From: Magnetococcus marinus MC-1
Lineage (GTDB): Bacteria; Pseudomonadota; Magnetococcia; Magnetococcales; Magnetococcaceae
Assembly (NCBI RefSeq): GCF_000014865.1
Contig: NC_008576.1
Location: 3,997,001-4,061,000 of the forward strand
DNA: 64,000 nucleotides
Reading direction: 5' to 3'
Shown: positions 28,195 through 38,026 of the stretch, in pieces
Numbering within the stretch: position 1 is the stretch's first letter
How the letters are laid out: every line of letters starts with the position of its first letter
Notes under the pieces: generated by a model
Database searches by the model: none
What the model was told of the DNA's origin: nothing
What the model saw: the letters and a program-made list of their open reading frames with translations, nothing else
Program-made: the position numbers and the translations under genes

Positions 28195-29052
28195 ATGGCT
28201 GCTTCTCAATGGGTCATCAATGTGGACCAAAGTTCGTTTAACCAACAGGTGATTGAGCCATCCTACCGGGTGCCGGTGCTGGTGGATTTCTGGGCGCCAT
28301 GGTGTGGCCCCTGCCGCGCTCTGGGTCCTATTCTTGAAAAACTGGCCAACGAAATGGCCGGTCGTTTTATCTTGGCTAAGGTTAACTCCGACGAAAACCC
28401 CCAATTAAGCCAGCAGTTTGGTGTGCAGGGCATCCCGGCCTGTAAGCTGGTGATCGAGGGGGCTATTGTCGATGCGTTCACCGGGGCGCTGCCCGAATCG
28501 GGGGTGCGTCAATTTTTGGATAAGGCCATTCCCTCTGCCGCCGACAACGAGGCCGCTCAGGCCGCGCTCTTAGCCCAACGGGGTGATCTGCTTGGAGCAC
28601 TGGAGCTCTACCAAAAAGGGCTCGCCGAGCAACCCGACCACACCGGCTGCCTCGTCGGCGCCGCCAGCATCGCCCTTGCCCAGGGCAAGGATGCCGAAGC
28701 CAGCGCCTTTATGGAGCGTCTTACCCCCAAAGGGTTAAACAGTGATGCCGCCAAGGCCCTGCAAAACAAGCTGGCCTTTCGTCAAACCAACCAAGATGTG
28801 GAGACCCTGCGACAGGATGTGGCGCGCCATCCTGACAACCTGGACCACCGCATCACTCTAGGGCAGGCACTGATTGCCCAGGAACAGATCGAAGCGGGGC
28901 TGGAGCAACTGTTATTGGCGGTTAAACAGGACCGCCACTACAAAGAAGATCACGCCCGCAAATTGATCCTCAAAGTATTTGAGATGCTAGGGCATGCCCA
29001 CCCCATCACCAGCCACTATCGGGGCAAACTTTCCCAAGTACTCTTTACCTGA
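28195..29052 (+). CDS. YbbN/CnoX-type thioredoxin with TPR region
   Basis: The 285-residue protein has an N-terminal thioredoxin domain (about 1-110) with the redox site WCGPC (C37, C40). A C-terminal helical TPR-like region (about 120-285) carries repeated LAQRGDLLGALELYQ- and LAQGKDAEAS-type units. This is the CnoX/YbbN architecture, a co-chaperone that protects substrates from over-oxidation and passes them to GroEL or DnaK. E. coli CnoX has SxxC in place of CxxC; here the CxxC is complete, so disulfide reduction is likely retained. It is followed by a strong terminator and appears monocistronic. Confidence 0.9.
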   Translation: MAASQWVINVDQSSFNQQVIEPSYRVPVLVDFWAPWCGPCRALGPILEKLANEMAGRFILAKVNSDENPQLSQQFGVQGIPACKLVIEGAIVDAFTGALPESGVRQFLDKAIPSAADNEAAQAALLAQRGDLLGALELYQKGLAEQPDHTGCLVGAASIALAQGKDAEASAFMERLTPKGLNSDAAKALQNKLAFRQTNQDVETLRQDVARHPDNLDHRITLGQALIAQEQIEAGLEQLLLAVKQDRHYKEDHARKLILKVFEMLGHAHPITSHYRGKLSQVLFT

Positions 29053-29056
29053 CGCC

Positions 29057-29089
29057 AAAAAAAGGGGGCTTCACAAGCCCCCTTTTTTT
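29057..29089. terminator. Bidirectional intrinsic terminator
   Basis: A 15-bp perfect stem with a 3-base loop (29057-29071 with 29075-29089) has A- and T-runs at its ends. It serves the rightward thioredoxin gene and the leftward SGNH gene. Confidence 0.9.
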
Positions 29090-29117
29090 ATCCCCTCATC
29101 CATGCCTGCCAGGCTGG

Positions 29118-29672
29118 TCACCCGGCCTCCAGCTCAGCCAGAGCGGCATACCCTTCACCAGTGGGATAGGCACCATCCCCCAACGCCACCTGTTGCATCC
29201 AGGTCTCATGGCGAAGCAGTGGCCCCAATACCGACAGATAGGGCACGCCCAACCCTTGGGCCACCCCGGCAAAGCCCGCATCCAACCCCTGCAAACGGGC
29301 ACAGAGGGCAGAATCCGCCACCGGCGGCGGGCCAATCCGCAACACCGGCCCCAAGGTTTGCGCTTGGCTTAACATAAGCCTCGTGACCGCCAAACTCTCC
29401 TCATGGCCGACACGGAGCATCCCCTGCTGCTCTACCACATCATTAACCCCAAAGGCAAACACCAGCCCATATGGCGCATCATTGGCCCACCGCGTGACCG
29501 CTTCGGCATGCCAGCGCTGGGCGATCTCTACACTGGTCTGCTGACGCACGCCTAGATTAGAGAGGGTCAAATCCGCCCGACTGGCGGCGCACAAACGTCC
29601 CACCCAACCGGCATACGCTGGATCCCCTACCCCAGCGACAAAACGATCCCCCACAAACAGCACACGCATCAT
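29118..29672 (-). CDS. SGNH/GDSL-hydrolase-like protein, catalytic residues altered
   Basis: The 184-residue protein aligns with GDSL-type esterases over its length. Block I reads VGDRFVAGVGDP, block III GVNDV (G75, N77, D78), and block V GDGAYPTGEGY. In active enzymes block I is GDS with nucleophilic Ser, and block V is D-x-x-H-P. Here the Ser position is R10 and the His position is Y169, while the block III Asn is kept. There is no signal peptide. It is either a pseudoenzyme or a divergent subgroup with other catalytic residues. A candidate small RNA with its own terminator lies just upstream on the same strand. Confidence 0.75.
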   Translation of the reverse strand: MMRVLFVGDRFVAGVGDPAYAGWVGRLCAASRADLTLSNLGVRQQTSVEIAQRWHAEAVTRWANDAPYGLVFAFGVNDVVEQQGMLRVGHEESLAVTRLMLSQAQTLGPVLRIGPPPVADSALCARLQGLDAGFAGVAQGLGVPYLSVLGPLLRHETWMQQVALGDGAYPTGEGYAALAELEAG

Positions 29673-29708
29673 TGTGACCTGCTAACCATTGGTCACCGAG
29701 CAGCGTGA

Positions 29709-29876
29709 CCAAAAAAAAAAGCCCTGACAAAGGCAGGGCTTCAGGAGAGGATGCGGATCATGGCAGTTTGGTCAAACGCTCGACCAAAACGAGTGCCACC
29801 ACCGGACCAGCGGGCACCCGCAACCATGAACCCAACTGTGCAGGGTACGCTTGGCGACCATCTGCACAGTTGTTAA
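29709..29876 (-). ncRNA. Candidate small RNA with three stem-loops and an intrinsic terminator
   Basis: Leftward from about 29876, the sequence holds inverted repeats 29863-29872/29833-29842 (10 bp, perfect), 29813-29817/29793-29797 (5 bp) and 29782-29788/29767-29773 (7 bp). An 8-bp terminator stem (29734-29741/29719-29726) is followed by ten U residues. No protein-coding gene lies upstream on this strand that the terminator could serve. The next leftward gene starts 37 bases beyond it. A TTGTCA box lies upstream of 29876, but a good -10 is not visible. It does not match tmRNA, 4.5S RNA or 6S RNA by eye. Confidence 0.55.
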
Positions 29877-30156
29877 CAGTCTCCCCCCTTTTTCTCTTGC
29901 TGACAATTGGAAATAAGGGTTAGCCATAGGAACCACCTATCCAACAACACCCTGCACCTAATACCACATATCTTACCCAGCCTAGTCACCTTGATACAAC
30001 GATTTTACCCAGCTTCCCCCTCTCGCTCATTCCGGTCTGATGCTGAAATGCCACGAGAATTCTATTGCTCTCCCTGTCATTATATGGGTTAATACCTTAG
30101 GCACGTTGTTGCAGGCATAATTTATCCTTTTGAGCATGCTTAAAATAGGAGCCACC

Positions 30157-30588
30157 ATGCTGCCCTCCTCGGACAACCGCCGTAAGCTGACCCGCTTACC
30201 GATGCATCTTCAAGGAGAGTTGCAGCTTACTCAAGCGCCGCCCGTTCGTGTCCGCGTTGAGAATATGAGCTTTTCTGGTGCTGGCGTCTATTGCGACCAT
30301 GCCCCTGCAACATGGCCAAATAAGGCGCTACGCTTGCAGCTAACCCTCAACCCTGAGGATGAACAGTTTGATATTCATCTTCACGCAAGCCTCGTCTATG
30401 CCCACAAAGATGGCCGTTTAGGCTTGCATTTAACCGGTATTGAAGCCGACAGCTACACACATTTTGAAAAATTGATGCTGCACCATTGTGATCACGCCGA
30501 TGACCTTTTACAGGAGCTCGCCCTGTGCCCCGGCCTGGAACCCGGCGAAAATGGACGCTTTGCACCCATAACAGAAGAGGATCGGTAA
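30157..30588 (+). CDS. PilZ domain protein
   Basis: The 143-residue protein is a single PilZ domain, a c-di-GMP receptor fold. The N-terminal RRKLTRLP is the R-x(3)-R-type binding stretch. The second motif, normally D/N-x-S-x-x-G, appears as NMSFSGAGV. The ATG at 30157 follows AGGAG at 6-base spacing, better than the earlier candidate at 30136. It may respond to c-di-GMP made by the GGDEF protein at 10983-12017. The hemerythrin gene follows after 217 bases. Confidence 0.82.
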   Translation: MLPSSDNRRKLTRLPMHLQGELQLTQAPPVRVRVENMSFSGAGVYCDHAPATWPNKALRLQLTLNPEDEQFDIHLHASLVYAHKDGRLGLHLTGIEADSYTHFEKLMLHHCDHADDLLQELALCPGLEPGENGRFAPITEEDR

Positions 30589-30805
30589 TTTTGCCCGTCA
30601 CCATTTTATCCTTAATTTAACCACAGATTGTTTTTTATAGCCTTTATTTTGGCATTACTTCACGTGGGCGACTCCGTATCTCCATAAGCGCTGCCATAGG
30701 TTTAACGATTAGGTATTGTTTAACATTTTGATAAAAAATGAACGACCATCAGCGCAGTTTTGGCTGCTGTTGTTCCTGCTGTCGTCTGTTATTGAGGGGG
30801 GGGAT

Positions 30806-31330
30806 ATGTCTCAACCAACCGGTCTTGTCCGTACAGGTATTGGTCCCATTGATCGCGACCATTTGCATCTATGGGATCTTTTTCAAACCTTGCTTGAAAA
30901 AGATCTGCGGGAGGATGAAGCGCTTGCGGTGTTAAAAGAGTTGCTGGCGTACACCCGCTACCATTTTGGACGCGAAGAGCGCCTCATGCAGGAAATTGGC
31001 TTAACCGGCGAACCCCGCCAGGCCCATATCCACGAGCATGCTATCTTTGTCAAACGGGTAGAGAATTTTTTAGAGCTTCTGCAAAACCGAGCAGCTCCCA
31101 AAACCACGGGATTGCAGGCGATGGTGGAGGAGATCCAAAAAATGCACCAGTTACCAACCCTACCGCAACTTGACCCTGCCAAACGGGTGGTGGCCTTTTT
31201 AGTGGATTGGATTCTCAACCATACCAGCGGCATGGATGTTGAGTTGGCAAACCATACCGAGGCCGCCAAGGGTCCCTTAGCAAACCAAGATTTCAGCTTT
31301 TTAGAGTCGGATCGTCCGGCTGCTTCGTGA
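30806..31330 (+). CDS. Bacteriohemerythrin
   Basis: The 174-residue four-helix protein binds O2 at a di-iron centre. The ligands are all visible: the His in DRDHLHLW, H and E in YHFGREERLM, two His in AHIHEHAIF, and H and D in WILNHTSGMD. The ATG at 30806 lies behind a G-rich ribosome binding site; earlier in-frame starts add an unrelated hydrophobic stretch. The C-terminal 45 residues extend past the fold. In motile microaerophiles, such proteins store or sense oxygen for aerotaxis. The next gene starts 9 bases after its stop, so the two are cotranscribed. Confidence 0.9.
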   Translation: MSQPTGLVRTGIGPIDRDHLHLWDLFQTLLEKDLREDEALAVLKELLAYTRYHFGREERLMQEIGLTGEPRQAHIHEHAIFVKRVENFLELLQNRAAPKTTGLQAMVEEIQKMHQLPTLPQLDPAKRVVAFLVDWILNHTSGMDVELANHTEAAKGPLANQDFSFLESDRPAAS

Positions 31331-31339
31331 GTGCGCATT

Positions 31340-31840
31340 ATGGATCTTTTTGCAACGCTTAAATCCACTTGGCAGATGATCAGCGGGCAGAGTGCTTGGG
31401 TCACGCTCTCGGCGCCTGCACAGGCTCAACTTGGCGAAAGCCTAGCGGTGACCATTGAGGTCAAGCTCAAGGAGAATACCCTCCATGTGGACCGGTTGGA
31501 TCTTATTCTGCGTGCGGTCGAACACAGCGCCGGAGAGCCCTGCCCCGCCCATGAAGAGGCCGCCGTGCGCCAAGCCCACCGTAACGGTCTAGAGGATAAA
31601 AGCGTCGTCACCTACGAACAGCGCCTCACGGTTGATGCCCAACTCATTTTACCACCCCGCGCTCAGCAGAGTTGGCCCGTTACCCTCACCCTGCCCAACG
31701 ATGCCCAACCCAGCTATGCGGGCAAACAGGCCAGCCATCGCTGGTCGCTGCAAGCCGAACTGGTTACCCAAGGACGCAACCCCAAGAGCAAACCCCACCC
31801 CATCCACGTGCGCAACCCATCGGGGGGAGAGGCCGGATAG
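31340..31840 (+). CDS. Small arrestin-like / Spo0M-like protein, uncertain
   Basis: The 166-residue cytoplasmic protein is rich in beta-strand pattern: a SAPAQAQLGESLAVTIEV strand pair, then YEQRLTVDAQLILPP, and a late LPNDAQPSYAG...HRWSLQAEL segment. The P-x-S and W-S-L-Q-A pattern recalls the arrestin-like N-terminal fold found in Spo0M-type proteins, but the similarity is weak. It follows the hemerythrin gene with a 9-base gap. No catalytic motif is seen. The partner of such proteins is usually unknown. Confidence 0.5.
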   Translation: MDLFATLKSTWQMISGQSAWVTLSAPAQAQLGESLAVTIEVKLKENTLHVDRLDLILRAVEHSAGEPCPAHEEAAVRQAHRNGLEDKSVVTYEQRLTVDAQLILPPRAQQSWPVTLTLPNDAQPSYAGKQASHRWSLQAELVTQGRNPKSKPHPIHVRNPSGGEAG

Positions 31841-32088
31841 CCGATAGGCTGCGCGGCAGACCACCCTATCTGTGCTCAAGCTACCCCAGCCCTACAGCCT
31901 ACCCCTTTACACGGCAGACACATCGCCTTCTAGCCGCACCTAACACATAGTAGATCATGCCCCTTCACCCACCGGCCATAGTACGCTCGCATACACCCCT
32001 ATAGGAGGGGTGCCCGCACGACCGGCGACTACAGCTCTATTTATCGCGTTCAAACGGACTTTGGTCGTCGGATTGCGCGAACAAAGCC

Positions 32089-32346
32089 CTAGCCGATGGT
32101 GGATGACTTGCCCCCCAACACCGCCATAGCGGTTGCCAACACGCCACCGGGAATACACCACATCAGCAGATCAACCCCACTAACTTGGGCCATAAAGCTA
32201 AAGGCGATGGCGTACCATAGGGTGCTCATACCAATCAATATGGCCTTGCTACCGGAGGTGTCGGCTTTGCGTCCAGAGAGGGTAAAGATAATGTGGACAT
32301 GCAAAATAACGGTGGTTGCAAACACCATAAGCACTTTCAGTTCCAT
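32089..32346 (-). CDS. Small membrane protein, unknown function
   Basis: The 85-residue protein has two or three hydrophobic helices (about 3-22, 36-55, 58-78), separated by a short polar loop GRKADTSGSK. AAGGAA lies upstream of the ATG at 32346. I recognise no family. It lies between the rightward arrestin-like gene and leftward fumarase, and could be a small inner-membrane subunit or regulator. Confidence 0.6.
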   Translation of the reverse strand: MELKVLMVFATTVILHVHIIFTLSGRKADTSGSKAILIGMSTLWYAIAFSFMAQVSGVDLLMWCIPGGVLATAMAVLGGKSSTIG

Positions 32347-32442
32347 ACTCGGGTTCCTTCATTAAACAAGCATGTGACGCCTGAATTGGAGACGTTCTCC
32401 CTACAGGCAAGATGTCGGCCATGATCGCCGCTCTCTTTCACG

Positions 32443-32477
32443 CAAAAACGGCGTTCAAGTAAAAACTTGAACGCCGT
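32443..32477 (-). terminator. Intrinsic terminator of the fumarase gene
   Basis: A 13-bp perfect stem (32448-32460 with 32465-32477) and an AAAA loop are followed leftward by five U residues. It lies 28 bases after the fumarase stop. Confidence 0.9.
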
Positions 32478-32504
32478 GCCTTTAACCCCATGAAAAACGA
32501 TGCA

Positions 32505-34112
32505 TCATGGCGTAAAAAAGTCATTGCCTTTATCATCCACGATAATAAAGGCGGGGAAGTTCTCGACTTCAATGCGGTAGACCGCTTCCATACCCAGTTC
32601 GGGATAGTCGATAATCTCGACCTTGCGGATCGACTCTTTCGCCAACTGGGCAGCAACGCCACCAATAGAACCCAGGTAAAAGCCCCCATTGCTACGACAG
32701 GCCTCGGTCACCTGCGGGCTGCGGTTGCCCTTGGCGAGCATAACCAACGAGCCCCCCTCTTTTTGGAATCGGTCTACATAGCTATCCATGCGGCCAGCGG
32801 TGGTGGGGCCAAAGCTGCCAGATGCGTAGCCCTCGGGGGTTTTAGCAGGACCCGCATAATAAACAATATGATTTTTCAGGTACTCTGGCATACCCTCACC
32901 GGCATCCAGACGTTCATTGATTTTAGCATGGGCGATGTCCCGCGCCACCACAATGGGGCCGGTAAGCATAAAGCGGGTCTTGATCGGGTAGCGTGTTAAC
33001 TCGGCGCGGATCTCAGCCATCGAGCGGTTAAGATCCAGATGCACCACCTCTTCGGTTAGCTCTGTACCGCTTATTTCGGGCAGAAAACGGGCGGGATCCC
33101 GATCCAGATCCTCAAGCCAAACGCCCTCTTTATCAATTTTGCCCAAGATCTGCCGATCCGCCGAACAGCTCACCCCAATCCCCACCGGACACGAAGCCCC
33201 ATGCCGGGGCAGGCGGATAATCCGCACATCATGGGCAAAATATTTACCGCCAAATTGGGCGCCAATGCCTAGCTGTTGGGTAATTTTATGGACCTCCTGC
33301 TCCCACTCCAGATCACGAATCCCTTCACCCAAACCCGAGCCACGAGTGGGCAATCCATCCAGATAGCGGGTACTGGCCAACTTAACCGTTTTCAGGTTCA
33401 TCTCCGGCGAGCTCCCCCCCACCACAATGGCCAAATGATAGGGCGGGCAGGCGGAGGTACCCAAACTTTTGACCTTTTCGGTAATAAAGCTGCGGAAACG
33501 TTCTGGGTTAAGCAGCGCCTTGGTCTCTTGATAGAGGAAGGTCTTATTGGCGCTACCCCCACCCTTGACCACAAACATAAACTTGTAGCTCTCGCCATCC
33601 ACCGCCTCAATATCAATCTGGGCGGGCAGATTGGTACCGGTATTTTTTTCGTCAAACAGCGTGATCGGGGCCACCTGCGAATAACGTAAATTGGTGTCAT
33701 GGTAGATACGGAACACCCCACGGGAGAGCGCTTCGCGATCACCGCCCCCGGTCCAAACCTGCTCCCCTTTTTTGGCAAGGATGGTGGCCGTTCCAGTATC
33801 TTGACAGCTTGGCAACACCATGCCCGCTGAGACACTGGCATTTTTTAGCATCTCGGTGGCCACATAGCGATCATTGTCTGACGCCTCAGGATCCTTTAAA
33901 ATTTGGGCGAGCTGCTGCAAATGGCTGGTGCGAAAAAGGTGCGAAACGTCTCGGATGGCCTCTTGAGCCAACAAGGTCAACGCCTGGGGATCAACCCGTA
34001 GCAGATTACGCTCACCCACCTTTTCCAGCTGCACATAAGCTTTGCTCAGCAGGCGGTAAGTTGTGGTATCTTTACCGGGGTTGAGCACTTCTACGTGGCG
34101 AAATTCAGCCAT
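32505..34112 (-). CDS. fum: Class I fumarate hydratase (iron-sulfur)
   Basis: The 535-residue enzyme interconverts fumarate and malate in the TCA cycle, or runs in reverse in a reductive cycle. It is the oxygen-sensitive [4Fe-4S] type. Candidate cluster cysteines lie in [22 protein letters not shown] and [11 protein letters not shown]. The N-terminal domain spans about 10-295 and the C-terminal domain (FumA C-type beta fold, [13 protein letters not shown]) about 330-535. Length matches fused one-chain class I fumarases such as FumA/FumB. It is monocistronic with its own terminator. An Fe-S class I enzyme agrees with microaerobic life. Confidence 0.95.
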   Translation of the reverse strand: MAEFRHVEVLNPGKDTTTYRLLSKAYVQLEKVGERNLLRVDPQALTLLAQEAIRDVSHLFRTSHLQQLAQILKDPEASDNDRYVATEMLKNASVSAGMVLPSCQDTGTATILAKKGEQVWTGGGDREALSRGVFRIYHDTNLRYSQVAPITLFDEKNTGTNLPAQIDIEAVDGESYKFMFVVKGGGSANKTFLYQETKALLNPERFRSFITEKVKSLGTSACPPYHLAIVVGGSSPEMNLKTVKLASTRYLDGLPTRGSGLGEGIRDLEWEQEVHKITQQLGIGAQFGGKYFAHDVRIIRLPRHGASCPVGIGVSCSADRQILGKIDKEGVWLEDLDRDPARFLPEISGTELTEEVVHLDLNRSMAEIRAELTRYPIKTRFMLTGPIVVARDIAHAKINERLDAGEGMPEYLKNHIVYYAGPAKTPEGYASGSFGPTTAGRMDSYVDRFQKEGGSLVMLAKGNRSPQVTEACRSNGGFYLGSIGGVAAQLAKESIRKVEIIDYPELGMEAVYRIEVENFPAFIIVDDKGNDFFTP

Positions 34113-34339
34113 CTTTGTCCTCCTAGGGAGCTAGGGGCTGAGTAACCACCCCATGGGATAAACAGATCTGTGCGGCAATTGATCCTACGGGAGCGGCCAG
34201 CTAGAATCAATCCTTATGTGTCCCCATTAAGCATGAAAAGGGGCTTGCTGGGGCACCCCTTTTACCGCATCTATGGCCGGTGGAGGGGGGGTCTAAAACG
34301 GGGCAACCCCCAGCTATGCACTAACAAAAGGAGCCTCTT

Positions 34340-34987
34340 ATGCCCCCTGGGATGGAATGGCCCACCCTGCTGCATATTGCCCTATGGGTGCTGTTTGCAC
34401 TGGTGCACTCTGGCATGAGCTCGGCCAGCTTTAAACACCATTGGTGCGCACGGCTGGGCCACTGGCACGCCTACGAACGGCTGATTTTTAATGGTGTGGC
34501 GCTGGTTACCAGTGCGGGCCTGCTGCTGCATGCACGCCTCGCCCTAAGTCACAACGTGCTGTTTCAGCCCGAGGCTTGGTTAAGCAGCCTGCTGCTGGTA
34601 GGACAACTGATGGGCATCGTTCTGCTGCTGCTGGCGCTACGCGCTTATGACCTCACCCGCTTTACTGGCCTTAAACAGATTGCCCACCCTCAACAACCCC
34701 TCGCACCAGAGCCCCTGCGCATCGGGCCGCTGCACCGCTGGGTGCGCCACCCCATCTATACTGCCGCACTGCTCTTGCTGTGGTGTCAACCTCTGAGCTA
34801 CAGCAATTTGGTGCTCCATGGCTGCGCCACCCTCTATCTATGTATTGGGGCCAGCTTTGAAGAGCGCCGCCTGCGTGATCTTTATGGTGAGCCCTATCGA
34901 CGCTTTCAGCAATCGGTGCCCATGCTGCTGCCCAGACCGTGGCGTCGACTCTCCACCCAACAACTGGAGCAAATTATCGCCGCTTAA
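34340..34987 (+). CDS. ICMT/NnrU-like membrane methyltransferase family protein
   Basis: The 215-residue integral membrane protein has five or more hydrophobic helices. Its C-terminus carries the isoprenylcysteine-methyltransferase-type motif: GPLHRWVRHPIYTAAL, then EERRLRDLYGEPYRRF, the S-adenosylmethionine-binding region shared by ICMT, methanethiol S-methyltransferase and related enzymes. NnrU-like proteins have a similar helix layout, so the exact function is open. The ATG is at 34340 with AAGGAG upstream. A stem (34236-34243 with 34256-34263) lies in the divergent region before it. Confidence 0.7.
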   Translation: MPPGMEWPTLLHIALWVLFALVHSGMSSASFKHHWCARLGHWHAYERLIFNGVALVTSAGLLLHARLALSHNVLFQPEAWLSSLLLVGQLMGIVLLLLALRAYDLTRFTGLKQIAHPQQPLAPEPLRIGPLHRWVRHPIYTAALLLLWCQPLSYSNLVLHGCATLYLCIGASFEERRLRDLYGEPYRRFQQSVPMLLPRPWRRLSTQQLEQIIAA

Positions 34988-35066
34988 CCCCAAAACACAG
35001 CCTGTCGCCTTGTCCGCGACCACGCGCCGCCAACCACCCTGCTACCATAGGAGACGAGGGGCCTTC

Positions 35067-37073
35067 CTAGATTTTATACTTGGCAACCTGGGTTTTGATC
35101 ACCCCCGCGATCTCTTTCATCCCGGTGGATTTGCTATGTAACTGGTGGCCTACCACACTCACCTGTGCCGAGGCTTGCTTTATTTCACCCACCCGTGCGG
35201 CAAGCCCTTCTACTTCATCCACCGAGGCACCCATCTGCCGGTTGGTTTTTTGATTACTGCCGGAGACATGGTTCACATCATTGGCCATTTGATCAATCCC
35301 CACCGAGGCTTGCGAGACATTGCGCGTAACCTCCTCAATGCCCAGCGAGATCTCTCCCACATTGCGGTTGACCTCTTCAATCCCCTGAGCAGATTCCGAT
35401 ACCCGACGCACCACCTCTTTAGACTCATCCGACACATCGTGCATGGTGGTAACCAGTTGATTCAGGCTTTGCCCCTGATCCTCAATGGCTGTCAGAATTT
35501 CATGGTTGGCATCGTTCAAAGAGCCAATGGCGTCGGTGACAAGGCGCATAACCTTACCCACAGTTTGGCTTTCTTGCTGGATCTCTTCAATATGTTTTGA
35601 GATCATTTTCGTGGCATCAGAGGTTTGACTGGCCAGTTCTTTAACCTCATTCGCCACCACGGCAAAACCTTTGCCCGCCTCGCCCGCCCCAGCAGCCTCA
35701 ATGGCGGCGTTTAGGGCTAACATATTGGTCTGTCCCGCAATACTGTTAATGACCGAAACCACCTTGCCGATCTCTTGCGCGGCGGCGGTTAGATCTGCCA
35801 CCACCACCGTACTACGCTGGGCTTCATCCCGTGCTTGATGCGCCTCTTGGGCGGCCACTTCGCACAGCTTACGCACCCCGTGCAAGGCCGTTTCCATTTG
35901 ACTCACCGATCCACCCGCTTGCTGTAAACGATCACCGCTGCGTACCGCCGCCTGCCGCACCAAACCCATGCCCGTGGTGGCCTGTTCCGATGCCGCCGCA
36001 ACCGCCGTCAGATTGGCACTGGCTTGCTCGGTTGCCGCAGAGACCTGCACCATGTTACTGCTGGCCTCATTGGCCGCATAAGTGACCCGATCCAACTGGG
36101 TCGAGACCTGTTTAGCCTGCTGACAGATCACATTGAGCTCTTTATGAATGCGCCCATAGCTGTCATCCATCTGGTTGGTTTGGCTGGACATTTGATCAGC
36201 ACTGGCGGCCAAGCCAACCGCCACATGTTCTAGATCAAAGGCATTCTTCTCCAGCAGCTTGGCACTCTCCCCCAGTTGGGTAAACATCTCCCGCAGACCA
36301 CCGACCATACGTTCAAAAGCGTCGGCCAAACGGCCCAGCTCGTTGCGACAGCTCGGCAGATGAATGCGCAAGTCACCCTCAGCAATGGCGTTCGCCATGC
36401 CAATTAACATATCCAGGGGTGCAATAATGCTCTTCGCCAACAGCCACGAGAGCAGCAACAGGCCGGCGCTGACCAGCGCCATGGTCACAAAAAAGGTGGT
36501 CATGGCCGCCGAAAAAAAGGCGTCCACATCATCTAAGTAGATACCACTGCCGATAATCCAGCCCCACGGTTCGAAGGCTTTAACATAGGAAGTTTTATCC
36601 ACCGGTTGCGCAAAGCCGGGCTTGGGCCATTGGTAGGAGACAAACCCTGGTTCTATGGCGGCCTGCTCCACAAACGCCTTGAACAACAATTTACCGTTAG
36701 GGTCTTTGGCCTCCGACAGATTTTTACCATTAAGTGCGGGCTTGATGGGGTGTACCACCATGACCGCATCTTTATCGTTAACCCACAGATAGTTATCACC
36801 GGCAAAACGGATGGCGTTCACCGCGTCTATCGCCATTTTTTGAGCAGCAGCTTGATCAATCTCCCCCCGTTCGGCGCGCGCATGCAGCGCCGCAATTTGG
36901 CTGTGAAGGCTCTCCACTTGGCCCTGCACAACCGCTTCGCGATCATCAAGCAACATTTGTTTTTGCGAAACAATGGCAAATAGCCCCATGGCCGTCATTG
37001 CCAACAGTGCATTCGCAATCAAAAACCAGAGCCTGGCACGGATAGAAAACTGACGCAGAAAGGTTTGTATCAT
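35067..37073 (-). CDS. Methyl-accepting chemotaxis protein with Cache domain
   Basis: From the ATG at 37073 the protein has 668 residues. The first transmembrane segment is at about 12-33 ([18 protein letters not shown]). A periplasmic single Cache (sCache_2-type) domain spans about 40-185 and includes the [18 protein letters not shown] and [13 protein letters not shown] motifs. The second transmembrane segment is at about 195-215, then HAMP, then the long signalling domain with the conserved hairpin [19 protein letters not shown]. No pentapeptide tether is visible at the C-terminus. sCache_2 domains commonly bind small organic acids, but the ligand is not known here. No che genes are nearby. 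The earlier TTG at 37097 is a less likely start. Confidence 0.93.
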   Translation of the reverse strand: MIQTFLRQFSIRARLWFLIANALLAMTAMGLFAIVSQKQMLLDDREAVVQGQVESLHSQIAALHARAERGEIDQAAAQKMAIDAVNAIRFAGDNYLWVNDKDAVMVVHPIKPALNGKNLSEAKDPNGKLLFKAFVEQAAIEPGFVSYQWPKPGFAQPVDKTSYVKAFEPWGWIIGSGIYLDDVDAFFSAAMTTFFVTMALVSAGLLLLSWLLAKSIIAPLDMLIGMANAIAEGDLRIHLPSCRNELGRLADAFERMVGGLREMFTQLGESAKLLEKNAFDLEHVAVGLAASADQMSSQTNQMDDSYGRIHKELNVICQQAKQVSTQLDRVTYAANEASSNMVQVSAATEQASANLTAVAAASEQATTGMGLVRQAAVRSGDRLQQAGGSVSQMETALHGVRKLCEVAAQEAHQARDEAQRSTVVVADLTAAAQEIGKVVSVINSIAGQTNMLALNAAIEAAGAGEAGKGFAVVANEVKELASQTSDATKMISKHIEEIQQESQTVGKVMRLVTDAIGSLNDANHEILTAIEDQGQSLNQLVTTMHDVSDESKEVVRRVSESAQGIEEVNRNVGEISLGIEEVTRNVSQASVGIDQMANDVNHVSGSNQKTNRQMGASVDEVEGLAARVGEIKQASAQVSVVGHQLHSKSTGMKEIAGVIKTQVAKYKI

Positions 37074-37097
37074 GAAGAGTCTCAGCAGATAATCCAA

Positions 37098-37572
37098 CCA
37101 TTAAGCCGAATAAACGGCCACAACGTAAGAGGCGTAGCAGAAGAAGCCCGCACCCCTTGGTGCTGGCATACGGTCAACCAGCATGACCGTTTTGTTCACA
37201 AAATCTGCTTATCTCGCAGCGCAAATATTTTACGCAAATTGCCCATTTTTGCAACGTCCAATATCTCGATATATGTCGATTGATGCATACATACGCCCCT
37301 TAGCCTTTCACACAGAGTGGGATATTTTTCCTTTGATTTTCGCTAGATCGACAGTTTTTAGGCTTTTTAGGATCGTTTCATAACCCCCTGTTTCATGAAA
37401 CCCGACTGTGTATGCCTGCATCGTGATTATTCTACTTTATGCGACAAGTAGCCCACAGCCTTAGGCAAAAAAAGGGGGACCTTATCTTGCCAAAAGTGAC
37501 ACCCTGCCCCCTTTTTCATTTTTTCAGCTGCATGTGCAAAAACCACTTCCCATTACAGAGGGAAAGGCTATA
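37098..37572. other. Intergenic region between the MCP and the STAS gene
   Basis: The region is A+T-rich and contains no credible gene. A 10-bp stem AAAAAGGGGG/CCCCCTTTTT around 37470-37515, with a 28-base loop and followed by T-rich sequence, could end an unidentified rightward transcript or act as an attenuator before the STAS gene. Confidence 0.4.
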
Positions 37573-38013
37573 ATGGAACTCATTAGAGTACTTTTTCAGT
37601 ACCATATTTACCGATGGATGCTCGCCATGCTCACCCCATCCACGATCCCATTGCCTGGTGTAACCAGCGAGAGCCATACCCATCCGCAATCTGCCGCTGG
37701 TAAACGCGCAGAGCTTAAGGTGATTCCGGCCTCTCATTATTTTAGACTTGAGACCCTATTCGCTTTCAATACCATGAAAAAGCGCTTAATCCACGCCAAA
37801 ACCCAGCAGTTTGCCTTGGTCATTGATTTTAACGGGATGGAGAAGATAGATAGCACCGGATTGGGCATGATGTTACAATTGGCCTTGGAACAACCCTTAC
37901 CAATCTTGCTTATCAACGTCAATCACTACATCGAACAGCTCTTGCAAATGACAGGCATGACCCGGTTTTTTTTGATGGAAAACGACAGAAGCGACATCGC
38001 CCCCCCTGACTAA
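37573..38013 (+). CDS. STAS domain protein
   Basis: The protein of 146 residues has a C-terminal STAS (anti-sigma-factor antagonist-like) domain: FALVIDFNGMEKIDSTGLGM contains the conserved S-T-G segment, with the Ser that is phosphorylated in SpoIIAA-type proteins. The N-terminal 60 residues are not recognisable. I place the start at 37573, behind GAGGGAAAGG. An internal ATG at 37618 is also possible. The gene converges on the hybrid kinase, with 13 bases between stops. A role in a partner-switching or kinase pathway is possible but not shown. Confidence 0.7.
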   Translation: MELIRVLFQYHIYRWMLAMLTPSTIPLPGVTSESHTHPQSAAGKRAELKVIPASHYFRLETLFAFNTMKKRLIHAKTQQFALVIDFNGMEKIDSTGLGMMLQLALEQPLPILLINVNHYIEQLLQMTGMTRFFLMENDRSDIAPPD

Positions 38014-38026
38014 AACCAGCGCTGAC

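Noticed and set aside
29709-29876. 6S, 4.5S or tmRNA identity for the small RNA candidate
   Set aside because: The long 6S-type closed hairpin, the SRP tetraloop motif and the tRNA-like ends are all missing.
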